Source: Candidatus Levybacteria bacterium RIFCSPHIGHO2_01_FULL_36_15 (GTDB taxonomy: Bacteria; Patescibacteriota; Microgenomatia; Levybacterales; GWA1-39-11). From it: a DNA stretch of 51,090 nucleotides. Both the position numbers and the translations under genes were made by a program. A model generated the notes under the pieces. That model saw only the letters and a list, made by a program, of their open reading frames with translations, made no database searches and was not told the origin of the DNA. The stretch lies in NCBI GenBank assembly GCA_001782015.1, contig MFNJ01000056.1:1-51090 (forward strand), read 5' to 3'. Of this stretch, positions 1-9,942 are shown in pieces (position 1 is the stretch's first letter; every line of letters begins with the position of its first letter).

Positions 1-972
1 AACAATCCATGGAATTAAAAACCACAAACCAAATAAATAACATATCGTAAATGTATTTTTTGTAGGTTTTTTTAGATAAAAAATAATAACGAAAAGTGGG
101 TAAATTAAATATTTTACAGGTTTTAAGATTTTGAAAAATATGGTTGCTTCAGCCTCAATGAAGGCATCTGTTACCATTTGGATAAATCTCACAAAATGAA
201 ATCCGTGGTAATAAGTATTTATATAACCTGACAAATGCTTACTTGAGGATGCTTTTGAATTGAGTTCATAAATAATATTTGGGATAAGGAAAATTACAAA
301 TAAAAGAACAGCGACTATGGAATATTTTAAGGTTTGAATTGTCTTTGGGAAAAAAGGGAGGGAAAACAATATCATTATTGGAAAAAATACTGCGGTAAAA
401 TGCATACTGAAAGAAAATCCCAAAGCCACGGCAAGCAATAATAAATATTTTTCTTTACCTGTAATAACTTTATATAGAGAATAAAAAATTATAAGAGATA
501 AAGGGAATATGAAATTAACCGGCCATTGTATTCTATCAAAACCAATAGCATAATAAGAAACCGTATGAATAAGTACTGCAATTAAAGCAGTTCTGAAAGA
601 AAATACTTTATTAGCTACATAAAATAGTGTTACAAAAGTGAATATGCTTGCTACACCGGCTGCCCAACCAGCAGCAATAGGATCAAGCTTTGTAATAAAA
701 TAAAAAATTGATAAATAATAATAATAAAATGGTCCTACATAAAATCCTGAATTTCCTTTTGCTACCGGACCAACCAGTAATAATTTATGATCCAGAATAA
801 AATCTTTCATTGCCCAAGCGTTAGTTACCTGGTCAAAACTGAAAGGAGTTCTGTTCTCCAAATCATAAAATCTCAGAAAAATGAAAAAGGAAAAAATTAC
901 TAACAAAAGTAACCACTTACTATTTTTTAATAATATTAATCTTAAATCAAGAATAACTTCTTTAACTGGCAT
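1..972 (-). CDS. Polytopic membrane glycosyltransferase (GT39/ArnT-like), 3' end truncated by window edge
   Basis: Manual translation of the minus strand from ATG at 970-972: MPVKEVILDLRLILLKNSKWLLLLVIFSFFIFLRFYDLENRTPFSFDQVTNAWAMKDFILDHKLLLVG..., open to position 1. Resembles the neighbouring 977-2503 product (FDQ motif, DHKL..GP). Absent from the ORF track because it runs off the edge. Confidence 0.85.
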   Translation of the reverse strand, partial: MPVKEVILDLRLILLKNSKWLLLLVIFSFFIFLRFYDLENRTPFSFDQVTNAWAMKDFILDHKLLLVGPVAKGNSGFYVGPFYYYYLSIFYFITKLDPIAAGWAAGVASIFTFVTLFYVANKVFSFRTALIAVLIHTVSYYAIGFDRIQWPVNFIFPLSLIIFYSLYKVITGKEKYLLLLAVALGFSFSMHFTAVFFPIMILFSLPFFPKTIQTLKYSIVAVLLFVIFLIPNIIYELNSKASSSKHLSGYINTYYHGFHFVRFIQMVTDAFIEAEATIFFKILKPVKYLIYPLFVIIFYLKKPTKNTFTICYLFGLWFLIPWIV

Positions 973-976
973 AAAA

Positions 977-2503
977 TTAATGCATTATTCGTTTTTGGAC
1001 TATTAAGCCGCTTGGAAGTACTTCAGTCTTTTCTATTGTACCATCTTTTATAACAGTCTCAAGCCAGCCATTATAAGACCATGGTTTTCCAGGATCTTTT
1101 TCCATCAACAAATAAAATAATCCTTTCTTTTCTTTGTGCGGAATATATCCATACCTATTTTTACCATACCATAACACAATGTAATCATAGGGATATGTGT
1201 AAACCGGTGGACTGAAAACCAATAAACCGAATTTCTCACCTTTTGAATCCTTATATATGTAGTCGATTGCGTCCACTCTTCCTTTTATTTTTGCGTCGCC
1301 CCCGTAATCGAAATAATCTTTTATAAAAGTATTTATAGAAAATGGTATAAACTGCAAAATACTAATTATACCTATCAGTAGAAAAAGCAACGAAAAATAG
1401 AATTTTCTTTTTTTATATGAAGAAAAAAATCCGTACGAAAAAAGGAGAATGATAGACAAGTTGAGATGTGCCAGATAGTAAACGTATACAGGTATCCTGA
1501 AAAACAGGTAAACAAAAAAGGTAATCAGAGGAAGAATCAGTAAATACAATATAAAGTACTTCAGTTGCTTATTGCTTTCCTTATAAATCATAAAAACAAC
1601 AACTATAAATATGAATAAAATAATTAGCCACCCGGGCAATAAACTCTGTTTGGGAAAAGTGTCAGAATAGCTGTAAGTAAACGAAGATATAATATCCTTG
1701 CTTGAATTTAGTATTTTATGGATATCGATTAAATTATTTTTGGGGTTGGAAAAGTGATTAAATAATCCTCTGGATGCCTGAAAATTATGTTTAATATCAA
1801 AAATAATCATAGGCGAAAAAGAAAAGACATATCCTGCGATTAGATATAAATACTGTTTAAGTTTTTTAAACCTTAAGACGAATAAACAATATAAAGCCAA
1901 ACCCAAGGAAACTGGTACAGCCGTAGCAAGTTCAAAGTTATAAATAAAACCTGAGAAAAAAGAAGAAAAAAATATATATTTGGCTCCCCGATTAATATAA
2001 TAAGTAAAATAGAATGCAAGAAGGATAAAGAAAGAAACCGGATTTGGACTCCATAAAAAGCGTGATTGTGAAATTAAAGGAGGAGAGATAGATACTAATA
2101 TTGCGGCAAATAAACCAAAGAGATAGCCAAATAATTTTCCGACAAGAAAAAAAGTAAAAATAATAGTTGCAAGTCCAAATATAAACATGAGCACTATTCC
2201 CCCATATGGATCCCCATTAAAAAATATGTAGGCTAGGCTTAAAAAGTAATAAAAAACCGGTCCATGGAAAATTCCCGTAAAACCGGCAGAACCCGAACCT
2301 ATTTCAGATCCAATAAGTCTTAACTTGTGATTTAATACCATTTCCCTTACAACCAAATACTCTCTCCCCTGATCAAACCCAAATACATAGTTATGATTCA
2401 AAAGTTCAGTAGATCTGAGAATTACTCCTGCTGAAATTGCCAAAATTAATATCAGGATTTTCAACAAATTACTTTTTTGTATAAGCATAAATTTATTCTC
2501 CAC
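977..2503 (-). CDS. GT39/ArnT-like membrane glycosyltransferase ('FDQ' subgroup)
   Basis: 508 aa polytopic protein; FGFDQGREYLVVREMVLNHKLRLIG first loop. The track start at 2503 is GTG; ATG at 2488 preceded by GGAGAA looks more likely. Confidence 0.8.
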   Translation of the reverse strand: MENKFMLIQKSNLLKILILILAISAGVILRSTELLNHNYVFGFDQGREYLVVREMVLNHKLRLIGSEIGSGSAGFTGIFHGPVFYYFLSLAYIFFNGDPYGGIVLMFIFGLATIIFTFFLVGKLFGYLFGLFAAILVSISPPLISQSRFLWSPNPVSFFILLAFYFTYYINRGAKYIFFSSFFSGFIYNFELATAVPVSLGLALYCLFVLRFKKLKQYLYLIAGYVFSFSPMIIFDIKHNFQASRGLFNHFSNPKNNLIDIHKILNSSKDIISSFTYSYSDTFPKQSLLPGWLIILFIFIVVVFMIYKESNKQLKYFILYLLILPLITFFVYLFFRIPVYVYYLAHLNLSIILLFSYGFFSSYKKRKFYFSLLFLLIGIISILQFIPFSINTFIKDYFDYGGDAKIKGRVDAIDYIYKDSKGEKFGLLVFSPPVYTYPYDYIVLWYGKNRYGYIPHKEKKGLFYLLMEKDPGKPWSYNGWLETVIKDGTIEKTEVLPSGLIVQKRIMH

Positions 2504-4172
2504 TAACTATTGCTATAGCTGGTTTGCCGTTGAGGTATGGTATTGTTTTAATAAGTTTTGCCTCAGAAGGAAAATCACCGGGTAAACCAACGTATAAAAA
2601 TTTATTATTCTTTTTCTCTTCATTCCAGTCAATCGGCCTGAATGAATAATTGGAAAAACCTTTGTGGTTTTCCTTAAAACCTCCGCTTATGGTTCCACCT
2701 GATTTTAGATAAGCAACAGGATCATACTTCAGGTAAAAAAGGAAAAATATATATGACTGATCAAGCGGAGCCTTATTTGAGACGATAATTTGATCATAAT
2801 TGCCCGCAATAGGCTTGAGGTAAGAAACCACCTGCTTATAACCATACTGCCAGTCCTGAGAATAATAGTAGTTTTGCTGAATGAAATACTGATTAAGATA
2901 ATAAGCGATATTCAAAACAATAATCAAAAGTATAAACAGGGTAACTGGAATTTTATAGTATATTTTTCCAAGATTCCTAATTCCTTTAATTAACTCATAA
3001 GCTCCAAAAGCAGAAAAGATCTGAAACAATGGAAGAAAATTCAGAGTTCTGACAGCGTGAGGAACTCCACTAGTAATAGATGCAGGTATAGGAACGACTA
3101 AAAACCAAAAAAATATAGCCATTTTTATTTTCCTATTAAAATTTCCAAACATCAGTGTATAAAATCCAACTAATATTAACGGAAGTTCGAATAAATATAT
3201 TATTCCCATATAAGGCGCATGATGTCTTGCAATGTCACCTGTAATAAATAACCAGTTAAGATCAAAATGAGATATGTATCCCCCAACCATTGCTTTAAAA
3301 TACTCTATTCTTCTATTGTCAAATACCAGACTTAAATATTTCCCGTTATTTTTATCAAACATAACTTTTTCTGAATTCCGTTTTAGAAATTCTGTCTGAT
3401 CTGAAAAAACGCTTACACCTTTTGCTCTCATTAGCGCATTTTGGTTAGTAATTATGGAAATAATCATAGGAAGTGTTATAACAACTCCAGTTATAAACGA
3501 TAACAATAACCATTTTTTACCGATCTTTAAGATGTCACAGCGGAAAATAATAAAAAATGACAAAAAGAATAAAGGTACAAAAACTTTCTCGCTTTGATAC
3601 ATATAGATGTTTAAGGCGCCTAGAAAGACAGACAGAGCCAAAAAATATGGCTTCCTAAGTCCTTTTAGAAAAAACAAGGCGGAAAAAATATTAAAAGAGG
3701 CTGCTACACTGGACTCAAAAGCAATGCGGGAAAACTGTAAGTGCCATGGGGAAATAGATAAAAATGCGGCCGAAAGCAAGGCGAGAGTTTCCTTATATTT
3801 ATTGCTTTTTCCTTGTTTATCTTCGATTGACAAAATTTCTTTTACTAATAAATAAGTAGCAAAAACCGCCAGCACTCCAAATATAATTGCCGGAAGGCGA
3901 ACTGAAATTATATTTAAATCAAAAATTTTAATGAAAGGAATTATGAGATATGAGTAAAGGGCGGGTTTATAATCATCAAAAGAACGCAGCACTAAAGGCA
4001 TAAACTGCCCGTACTCATCTCTACCAGTTAATAATATGGAATATGCATTGTAGCCTAAGGCTGCCTCATCCCAGTCCGGTGACGGAGGAACGTTCCCTAC
4101 TTCCCACAGCCTCAACAATAAACCAAGAGCTAATATTAACAGAAGCAATAATAATTCCAGTTTTTTTCTCAC
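2493..4172 (-). CDS. GT39/PMT_2-like membrane glycosyltransferase
   Basis: 559 aa; WDEAALGYNAYSI first-loop acidic motif, many TM segments. Confidence 0.85.
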   Translation of the reverse strand: MRKKLELLLLLLILALGLLLRLWEVGNVPPSPDWDEAALGYNAYSILLTGRDEYGQFMPLVLRSFDDYKPALYSYLIIPFIKIFDLNIISVRLPAIIFGVLAVFATYLLVKEILSIEDKQGKSNKYKETLALLSAAFLSISPWHLQFSRIAFESSVAASFNIFSALFFLKGLRKPYFLALSVFLGALNIYMYQSEKVFVPLFFLSFFIIFRCDILKIGKKWLLLSFITGVVITLPMIISIITNQNALMRAKGVSVFSDQTEFLKRNSEKVMFDKNNGKYLSLVFDNRRIEYFKAMVGGYISHFDLNWLFITGDIARHHAPYMGIIYLFELPLILVGFYTLMFGNFNRKIKMAIFFWFLVVPIPASITSGVPHAVRTLNFLPLFQIFSAFGAYELIKGIRNLGKIYYKIPVTLFILLIIVLNIAYYLNQYFIQQNYYYSQDWQYGYKQVVSYLKPIAGNYDQIIVSNKAPLDQSYIFFLFYLKYDPVAYLKSGGTISGGFKENHKGFSNYSFRPIDWNEEKKNNKFLYVGLPGDFPSEAKLIKTIPYLNGKPAIAIVSGE

Positions 4173-4176
4173 ATTG

Positions 4177-5820
4177 CTAAATTGTATAAGCTACTAAAGA
4201 AATTTCACCATTCAATAAATAAAATGTCTTTAATATTTTTGCTTCGCCCGGAATGTTATAAGGCACATCAAAATATAAATTTTTCCTGTTATCTCTGTTT
4301 GCTTTTACATCTTTTGGGAAAGAATATTTTCCAAAATCATTAATATGTACAAAACCAAATACCTCGCGCTGTATGTTTGCTTCTGACCTGAAATCCTGCG
4401 GATTGTACTGTAAATAGAAGAGAAGGTATATATATGGCCTTCCCAAAACATTAGTAAAATACACTTTATCATATTGCGTTTGAACTTGTTTTATATACAA
4501 AATCGCATCTTTATATCCGTATTGCCATTCGCTTGAGTACAGACGCGGATAATGCAAAAAATAATTATTTAAAAAATAAAATAAATTAAAAGCTATTATA
4601 ATAAACAACATTAATATTGCAGTTCTTTTCAAAATCATATTTTTCAGTCTGAAATTTAAAAAAGAAATAAAACTGTACAGTCCGAATGCCGAAAGTATTT
4701 GAAAAGTTGGGAGAGACGATTCTATTCTTAAAGCATGAGGTGTCTCACGAGCAGTTGCAGCAGGGATTATTGAAATAATAAGCCAGTAAAAAACTAACCA
4801 CCATCCTCCTTCTTTCTTGCGTATCAACAAAAATATACCGGCAATAAAAAAAGGAATTTCCCATAGATACATTTGCCCAACATCCTGAACAGAAAACTTA
4901 GGATTTCCGTCACCTTTAATAAATAAAAAGGAAGGATTAAAATTATCAAAGTAATGCCTTAAATACTCAACAGTATAGGCAAATCTTCTGTTATGAATAA
5001 TTTTTGACCAAACAGAATTGTAATCATTTTTTGTTTCCTGATTTATTCTTTCTATAACGTTAATATCTGAAAAAATATTTACTTCCTGGAATCTTAGTTT
5101 TGCCTGAGGAGTAACTAAAAATAAAAGCAGTGGAACAACTATTGCTACTCCTATAACAAAAGAGGCTAACAGCTGTTTTTTAAACTTAAGAAAGTTTTTT
5201 ATACATTTTATTAATAATCCTACCAAGAGAATAGGAACAACTATGCGAGCAGTGTTGAAAGTATACATAGATATAACAAATGAGATAACTGAAAGTGGCA
5301 ACAGCCACGGTATATATTTAGCTCTTAAAAACAGATAAACCCCAAGAACAATAAAAAACGTTGCAACATTTGCTTCAAAAGCGGCCCGGGAAAGAAGAAT
5401 ATGCCAAGGTGATATTGCCAGAATAAAAGAAGCTGTTAATCCAAGCTTTACATATCTATCCTCTTTTCTTGTTCCATCACTAAATAGATCTTTTGTTAAT
5501 AAAAATGTTAGAAAAACTGTGAGTGAACCTAACAATGCAGAGGCAAAACGTGTGGAAAATTCATTGAGCCCGAAAATTTTCACAGGCAGTACCGAAAGAT
5601 ATGCATAAACGGGAGGTTTAAAATCACCAAATGACTCAAGATAGGTAATAGGTAAAAACTTACCAAATTCATCTTTACTGTCAATACCTAAAGCATAGGC
5701 ATTATAACCCCAAGCTGCCTCATCCCAAGTTAATGATGGAGGGTTTTGGCCTAGCTGGAAGAAACGCAAAAAAACAGCCAATACCAAAATCAGAAACAAA
5801 AATAAATTAATTTTTCTCAT
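4177..5820 (-). CDS. GT39/PMT_2-like membrane glycosyltransferase
   Basis: 547 aa; WDEAAWGYNAYALGIDSKDEFGKFLP; clear paralog of 2493-4172. Confidence 0.85.
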   Translation of the reverse strand: MRKINLFLFLILVLAVFLRFFQLGQNPPSLTWDEAAWGYNAYALGIDSKDEFGKFLPITYLESFGDFKPPVYAYLSVLPVKIFGLNEFSTRFASALLGSLTVFLTFLLTKDLFSDGTRKEDRYVKLGLTASFILAISPWHILLSRAAFEANVATFFIVLGVYLFLRAKYIPWLLPLSVISFVISMYTFNTARIVVPILLVGLLIKCIKNFLKFKKQLLASFVIGVAIVVPLLLFLVTPQAKLRFQEVNIFSDINVIERINQETKNDYNSVWSKIIHNRRFAYTVEYLRHYFDNFNPSFLFIKGDGNPKFSVQDVGQMYLWEIPFFIAGIFLLIRKKEGGWWLVFYWLIISIIPAATARETPHALRIESSLPTFQILSAFGLYSFISFLNFRLKNMILKRTAILMLFIIIAFNLFYFLNNYFLHYPRLYSSEWQYGYKDAILYIKQVQTQYDKVYFTNVLGRPYIYLLFYLQYNPQDFRSEANIQREVFGFVHINDFGKYSFPKDVKANRDNRKNLYFDVPYNIPGEAKILKTFYLLNGEISLVAYTI

Positions 5821-7450
5821 AAATTTTCCAGATCGGCCTCAATGGCTCTCCAACCTCATTTATTGTTGATGTTGGAAAAAACTTTTTATGACAGAAATCG
5901 GGTACTATATAAAGAGTGCTTCTGGGCAGAAATTGGCTTGGATCAAATTCTGTTTTGTCTATATCCCCAAAACAACTTTCCAATAACGTGAGCTTTCCAT
6001 ATTTTTTGGGCCAGGGGTCACTCCATAATTTTCTTATTTTGTCTGGCTCAAGCTTATTATAAATTCCGTATTGAAAAATAAACATAATACCTGGTTGGGC
6101 TATATAAATATTATCGTAACTCTTACCGTTTTTTTGCATATAAGTTACCATATCTTTACTGCTTCTGAACCAAGATTCCGCTCCGTAAATACTGTACCTG
6201 AAATGATACTGATATACATACTCTAATATTAAAAATGCATACACGGAAACAAAAGCAATTAATATTACCTTAGCCGGCAGTTTATTATTATTTTTTAACA
6301 ATAGATAAAAAGAGTAAATTCCGTAACCCACAATTATGGATAAAACCGGTATCAACATTGCTGATCTCATAACGTAACTTTTATCAATAACCAATGCGGA
6401 AGACAAAGGAGAAATTAATAAAAGAGAGAACAAAAGCAATTTAACTCTATTATTTTTCTCCCTCCAGAGAAAATATAATCCCACAATTAGTAAGGGCAAT
6501 TCCAATATATACATCACACCTCTATAGAAAGTGCCATATATTCCCCCAAGTCCTTCTGTTTCTCCGTATAAAAATAAAAATTGTGTTGAAAAGACCTCAA
6601 GGTAATTTTCTCTTATGACCCTAAGATAATACAGTGGTTTATTATTGAATATCTCGCGCACAAAAAAAGGCGCCGTATTTTTATCTCTTTCCCAATTGAC
6701 CATATCCGAAGCTTTCTTCGGCTCACTCCATAACAAAACGCTTTGTCTGCTAACATTTTGTTTGGAAGAAATAAATATAAAAGATATTAAGATAAAAATA
6801 TTTAGTAGAATGAATAGAATCAGTTCCTTTTTTCTTCTTAATAACCTGTCCTTATAGACAAAAATCAGTATTGGTATAAGAGCAAGATAAAATATTTTTG
6901 TTGCGTGATATGTATAGAAGCCAAAAAGAAAAGGAAGCACTGACCAATTAATATTTCCTTTTTCAGCATTTTTTAAAAATATAAATATCCCTAAAAGAAA
7001 GAAAAAAACAGCCACCGGCGTTTCATAAGCTATTCTAGTAATCTGCAGATGCCATGGTGAGACACTCATTACAAAGGCAGACAACAAAGCAATGTAATCA
7101 TTATTAAATAATCTTTTAGTAATAACGTACACAAGAACAATAGACAATATACCAGCAACGGCAAAAGGTAAACGACCCGAAGTGGGTGATAACCCTAAAA
7201 CCCTTATGAAAGGGGCTGTAAGGTAGATTGAAACCGGAGAAAAGGAATTATCCAAATTTATTGATAAAGGCAGAAATTCACCTGCAACATCGTGCCCCGT
7301 TTTTGAAATTGAGTATGTACTATATATTAATCCTGCTTCATCATTGGTTATGCCCGAAGGAACCGAACCTAATTCCCAAAGTCTCAGAAACGAAGCAAGA
7401 ATAATTATACTTACCAGGATCAATAATTTTATATTTTTAAATCTGACCAT
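5807..7450 (-). CDS. GT39/PMT_2-like membrane glycosyltransferase
   Basis: 547 aa; NDEAGLIYSTYSISKTGHD first-loop motif; polytopic. Confidence 0.82.
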   Translation of the reverse strand: MVRFKNIKLLILVSIIILASFLRLWELGSVPSGITNDEAGLIYSTYSISKTGHDVAGEFLPLSINLDNSFSPVSIYLTAPFIRVLGLSPTSGRLPFAVAGILSIVLVYVITKRLFNNDYIALLSAFVMSVSPWHLQITRIAYETPVAVFFFLLGIFIFLKNAEKGNINWSVLPFLFGFYTYHATKIFYLALIPILIFVYKDRLLRRKKELILFILLNIFILISFIFISSKQNVSRQSVLLWSEPKKASDMVNWERDKNTAPFFVREIFNNKPLYYLRVIRENYLEVFSTQFLFLYGETEGLGGIYGTFYRGVMYILELPLLIVGLYFLWREKNNRVKLLLFSLLLISPLSSALVIDKSYVMRSAMLIPVLSIIVGYGIYSFYLLLKNNNKLPAKVILIAFVSVYAFLILEYVYQYHFRYSIYGAESWFRSSKDMVTYMQKNGKSYDNIYIAQPGIMFIFQYGIYNKLEPDKIRKLWSDPWPKKYGKLTLLESCFGDIDKTEFDPSQFLPRSTLYIVPDFCHKKFFPTSTINEVGEPLRPIWKIYEKN

Positions 7451-7457
7451 CCAGTCT

Positions 7458-7463
7458 ATTGTA
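7458..7463 (-). promoter_or_regulatory. -10-like box (TACAAT) 7 nt before ATG of 5807-7450
   Basis: minus strand TACAAT-AGACTGG-ATG. Confidence 0.4.
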
Positions 7464-7490
7464 ATACAATTATATGAAATAGAATAATAT

Positions 7491-8201
7491 CTAATTATTT
7501 ACTTCTCTTTCCCATCTGGACAGATAATTTCCAGTTCTAAACTTATAAATATTTTTAATGAATTCCGTGTAGGTATGAATACTTCTGGTCGAACTGCCTC
7601 CAGCTCTGTCCAAATTTTTCATGCTGATTTCTTCAATAGACCAACCAAGCTTACTCATCTTTATTAGAAATTCCCCATCAATGAACGAGTCTCCCGATTG
7701 CAAATTCATTTTTTCCAAATATTCTCTTTTGAAGATTCTTGGACTGCCATTAGTATCAATCCAGAGCGTCCCAAAAACTATTTTCATGATAAGAGAAAAA
7801 CTCCATGAGGTAAAATCCCTTAACCATGACTCTCTTTTTCCTCTTTTCACTTTAACCAAATTAAACTTTCCTGAAATTGCCTCTTCCCAAAGAACAGGAA
7901 AAATTTCCATGTCAACCTGACCATCAGATGGCATATAACAAACATACTTTCCCTTTGAAAGCTGTAAGCCTTTTATAACAGCATTTCCATAACCCTTTAG
8001 AGAAACAGCGGGCACGACATATTTGCGGCTTTTGGAAAGACTTTTTATAATTTGGGGTGTTTTGTCCGAAGAGCCATTCTCAACCAATATGATTTCATGT
8101 CTGATTTTAAGATTATTAATTTTTTTCTCTATATCATCTAAAACCTGTTCAATAATATCTTCTTCGTTATGAACGGGAAGGATAAGGGAAAGTTCTATCA
8201 T
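7491..8201 (-). CDS. GT2 family glycosyltransferase (polyprenyl-phosphate sugar synthase/DPM1-like, soluble)
   Basis: LSLILPVHNEEDIIEQVL... NGSSDKT; no C-terminal TM segments. Confidence 0.82.
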   Translation of the reverse strand: MIELSLILPVHNEEDIIEQVLDDIEKKINNLKIRHEIILVENGSSDKTPQIIKSLSKSRKYVVPAVSLKGYGNAVIKGLQLSKGKYVCYMPSDGQVDMEIFPVLWEEAISGKFNLVKVKRGKRESWLRDFTSWSFSLIMKIVFGTLWIDTNGSPRIFKREYLEKMNLQSGDSFIDGEFLIKMSKLGWSIEEISMKNLDRAGGSSTRSIHTYTEFIKNIYKFRTGNYLSRWEREVNN

Positions 8202-9112
8202 AAAGCTTTTGAAATTAAGTTTGCAATTCCTTCCGGATCAAGTCCAAATTTCCTTCTTAAATAATCCTGTTTTCCCATTTCAGAAATAAATATATCAGGG
8301 ATACCAATTCTTATTAATTTTGAATTATATCCACTTTCACTTATAACTTCAGCAACTGCCGATCCCAATCCTCCCGTAATCAGATGCTCTTCTGCCGTAA
8401 ATATTTTACTGTGTTCTTTGGCTATTTTATTAATAAGATTCTTATCTAATGGTTTTAGCGTATGCAAATCCACAACGGTGATTTCTATTCCCTTGCCTTT
8501 CAATATGTCAGCTGCATCCAGCACATTTTTTACTATGTTACCGGTTGCAAATATCGCTGCCTTATTGCCTTTTCTAAACAACATACCCTCTCCCAGTCTA
8601 AGCAATGACTTGTCTTTGTGTATCATAGGCTCCCCTTTTTTCCCAAGTCTTAAATAGAATGGACCCTTTTTATTGGCAGCCTCCAGTGTTGCCCACGCTG
8701 TCTCAATCGGATCTGCAGGGCAAATTACAGTCATATTGGGAATACCTCTCATCAAAGATATATCTTCAATTGCGTGGTGCGTGGGACCCGCATCACTATA
8801 AGAAAGTCCGGCACCGCTTCCTATAATCTTGACATTTGCCCTGTGAACTGCCACGTCGGTTCTTATCTGCTCATATGGACGCATTGTAGAAAAAGTAGCA
8901 ATAGAGTAAATAAAAGGAATTTTACCTGACAGCGCAAGACCCGTTGCAACTCCTGTCATATTTGCTTCAGCAACTCCTACATTTATAAACTGCTTCGGAA
9001 AAGACATCGCAAAGTCTTCAAAGACGGTAAAACCTAAATCCCCTGTTAAAAGCATTATTCTTGGATCTTTTTTCGCAAGCTCTGTTAATGTTTTTATAAA
9101 TGCATATCTCAT
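8198..9112 (-). CDS. Transketolase, C-terminal subunit (split enzyme)
   Basis: GDLGFTVFEDF..FINVGVAEANMTGVATGLALSGKIPFIYSIATFSTMRPYEQIRTDVA; overlaps the next gene by ATGA. Confidence 0.9.
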   Translation of the reverse strand: MRYAFIKTLTELAKKDPRIMLLTGDLGFTVFEDFAMSFPKQFINVGVAEANMTGVATGLALSGKIPFIYSIATFSTMRPYEQIRTDVAVHRANVKIIGSGAGLSYSDAGPTHHAIEDISLMRGIPNMTVICPADPIETAWATLEAANKKGPFYLRLGKKGEPMIHKDKSLLRLGEGMLFRKGNKAAIFATGNIVKNVLDAADILKGKGIEITVVDLHTLKPLDKNLINKIAKEHSKIFTAEEHLITGGLGSAVAEVISESGYNSKLIRIGIPDIFISEMGKQDYLRRKFGLDPEGIANLISKAL

Positions 9113-9113
9113 T

Positions 9114-9932
9114 TCAATTTTCTTTCATTGCCAGATTATATAAATTCTCGTCTAAATTATTGTAATGCCATTCAATTTTTCCTTCCATAAAAGAAACACC
9201 TTTACCAGCAGTCGTTTTTGCAACCAAAACGGTGGGTTTTTCTTTAATAAGCGGCATTTTCTCCAGTATTTCAAACAGTTTTTCATGATCATGACCGTTT
9301 GTATTTATAGAGGCCCAGCCAAAGTCCTTAAATTTAACTGAAATATCTTGAAGATCCAAAACATTTTTTGTTTTTCCAAATGCTTGAAGACCGTTTTCAT
9401 CAATAATTAATGTCAGATTATCCAATTTGTGATGAGCGGCAAACTGTGCTGCTTCCCAAATACTTCCCTCATTCAGTTCTGCGTCCGACATTAAAATATA
9501 CACCTTATATTTTTTTTTGTCTAACTTTGCCGCCAAAGCCATCCCCACCCCAACAGAAAGCCCATGTCCCAAAGATCCGGTTGAAAATTCAATTCCAGAA
9601 ATACCATATTCGGGATGTGTGCCAAATTTACTGCCGTTTTTACAAAAATTACTCAGGCTTTCTTTTGAAAAAAAACCTCTGCTTGACAAACACGCATACA
9701 AAGCAAGAGCCGCATGGCCTTTACTTAAAATGAATCTATCTCTATTAACATCGGTCGGATTTTTGGCATCAATATGTAAAATTGAACCATATAATACGGA
9801 CAAGATATCTGCAACAGATAAACATGAACTGATATGCCCTGTATGATTAAAATAGGAATAAAAAAGAATATCCCTTCTGATTTTTTTACTCAGATTTATT
9901 AAATTCTCTATCGATTTTTTTTTAAAATTCAT
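9114..9932 (-). CDS. Transketolase, N-terminal (TPP-binding) subunit
   Basis: GHISSCLSVADILSVLYG; DRFILSKGHAALALYACL; GDAELNEGSIWEAAQFA TPP motif. Confidence 0.9.
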   Translation of the reverse strand: MNFKKKSIENLINLSKKIRRDILFYSYFNHTGHISSCLSVADILSVLYGSILHIDAKNPTDVNRDRFILSKGHAALALYACLSSRGFFSKESLSNFCKNGSKFGTHPEYGISGIEFSTGSLGHGLSVGVGMALAAKLDKKKYKVYILMSDAELNEGSIWEAAQFAAHHKLDNLTLIIDENGLQAFGKTKNVLDLQDISVKFKDFGWASINTNGHDHEKLFEILEKMPLIKEKPTVLVAKTTAGKGVSFMEGKIEWHYNNLDENLYNLAMKEN

Positions 9933-9942
9933 AAAATAAATT

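Noticed and set aside
2790-3855. Plus-strand ORFs 67 and 82 aa antisense to a GT39-like gene
   Set aside because: Shadow ORFs in a well-supported minus-strand CDS.
9410-9846. Two overlapping plus-strand ORFs (107 and 109 aa) antisense to transketolase N-subunit
   Set aside because: Opposite a strongly conserved enzyme gene; composition is typical of a shadow ORF and there is no promoter or SD support.
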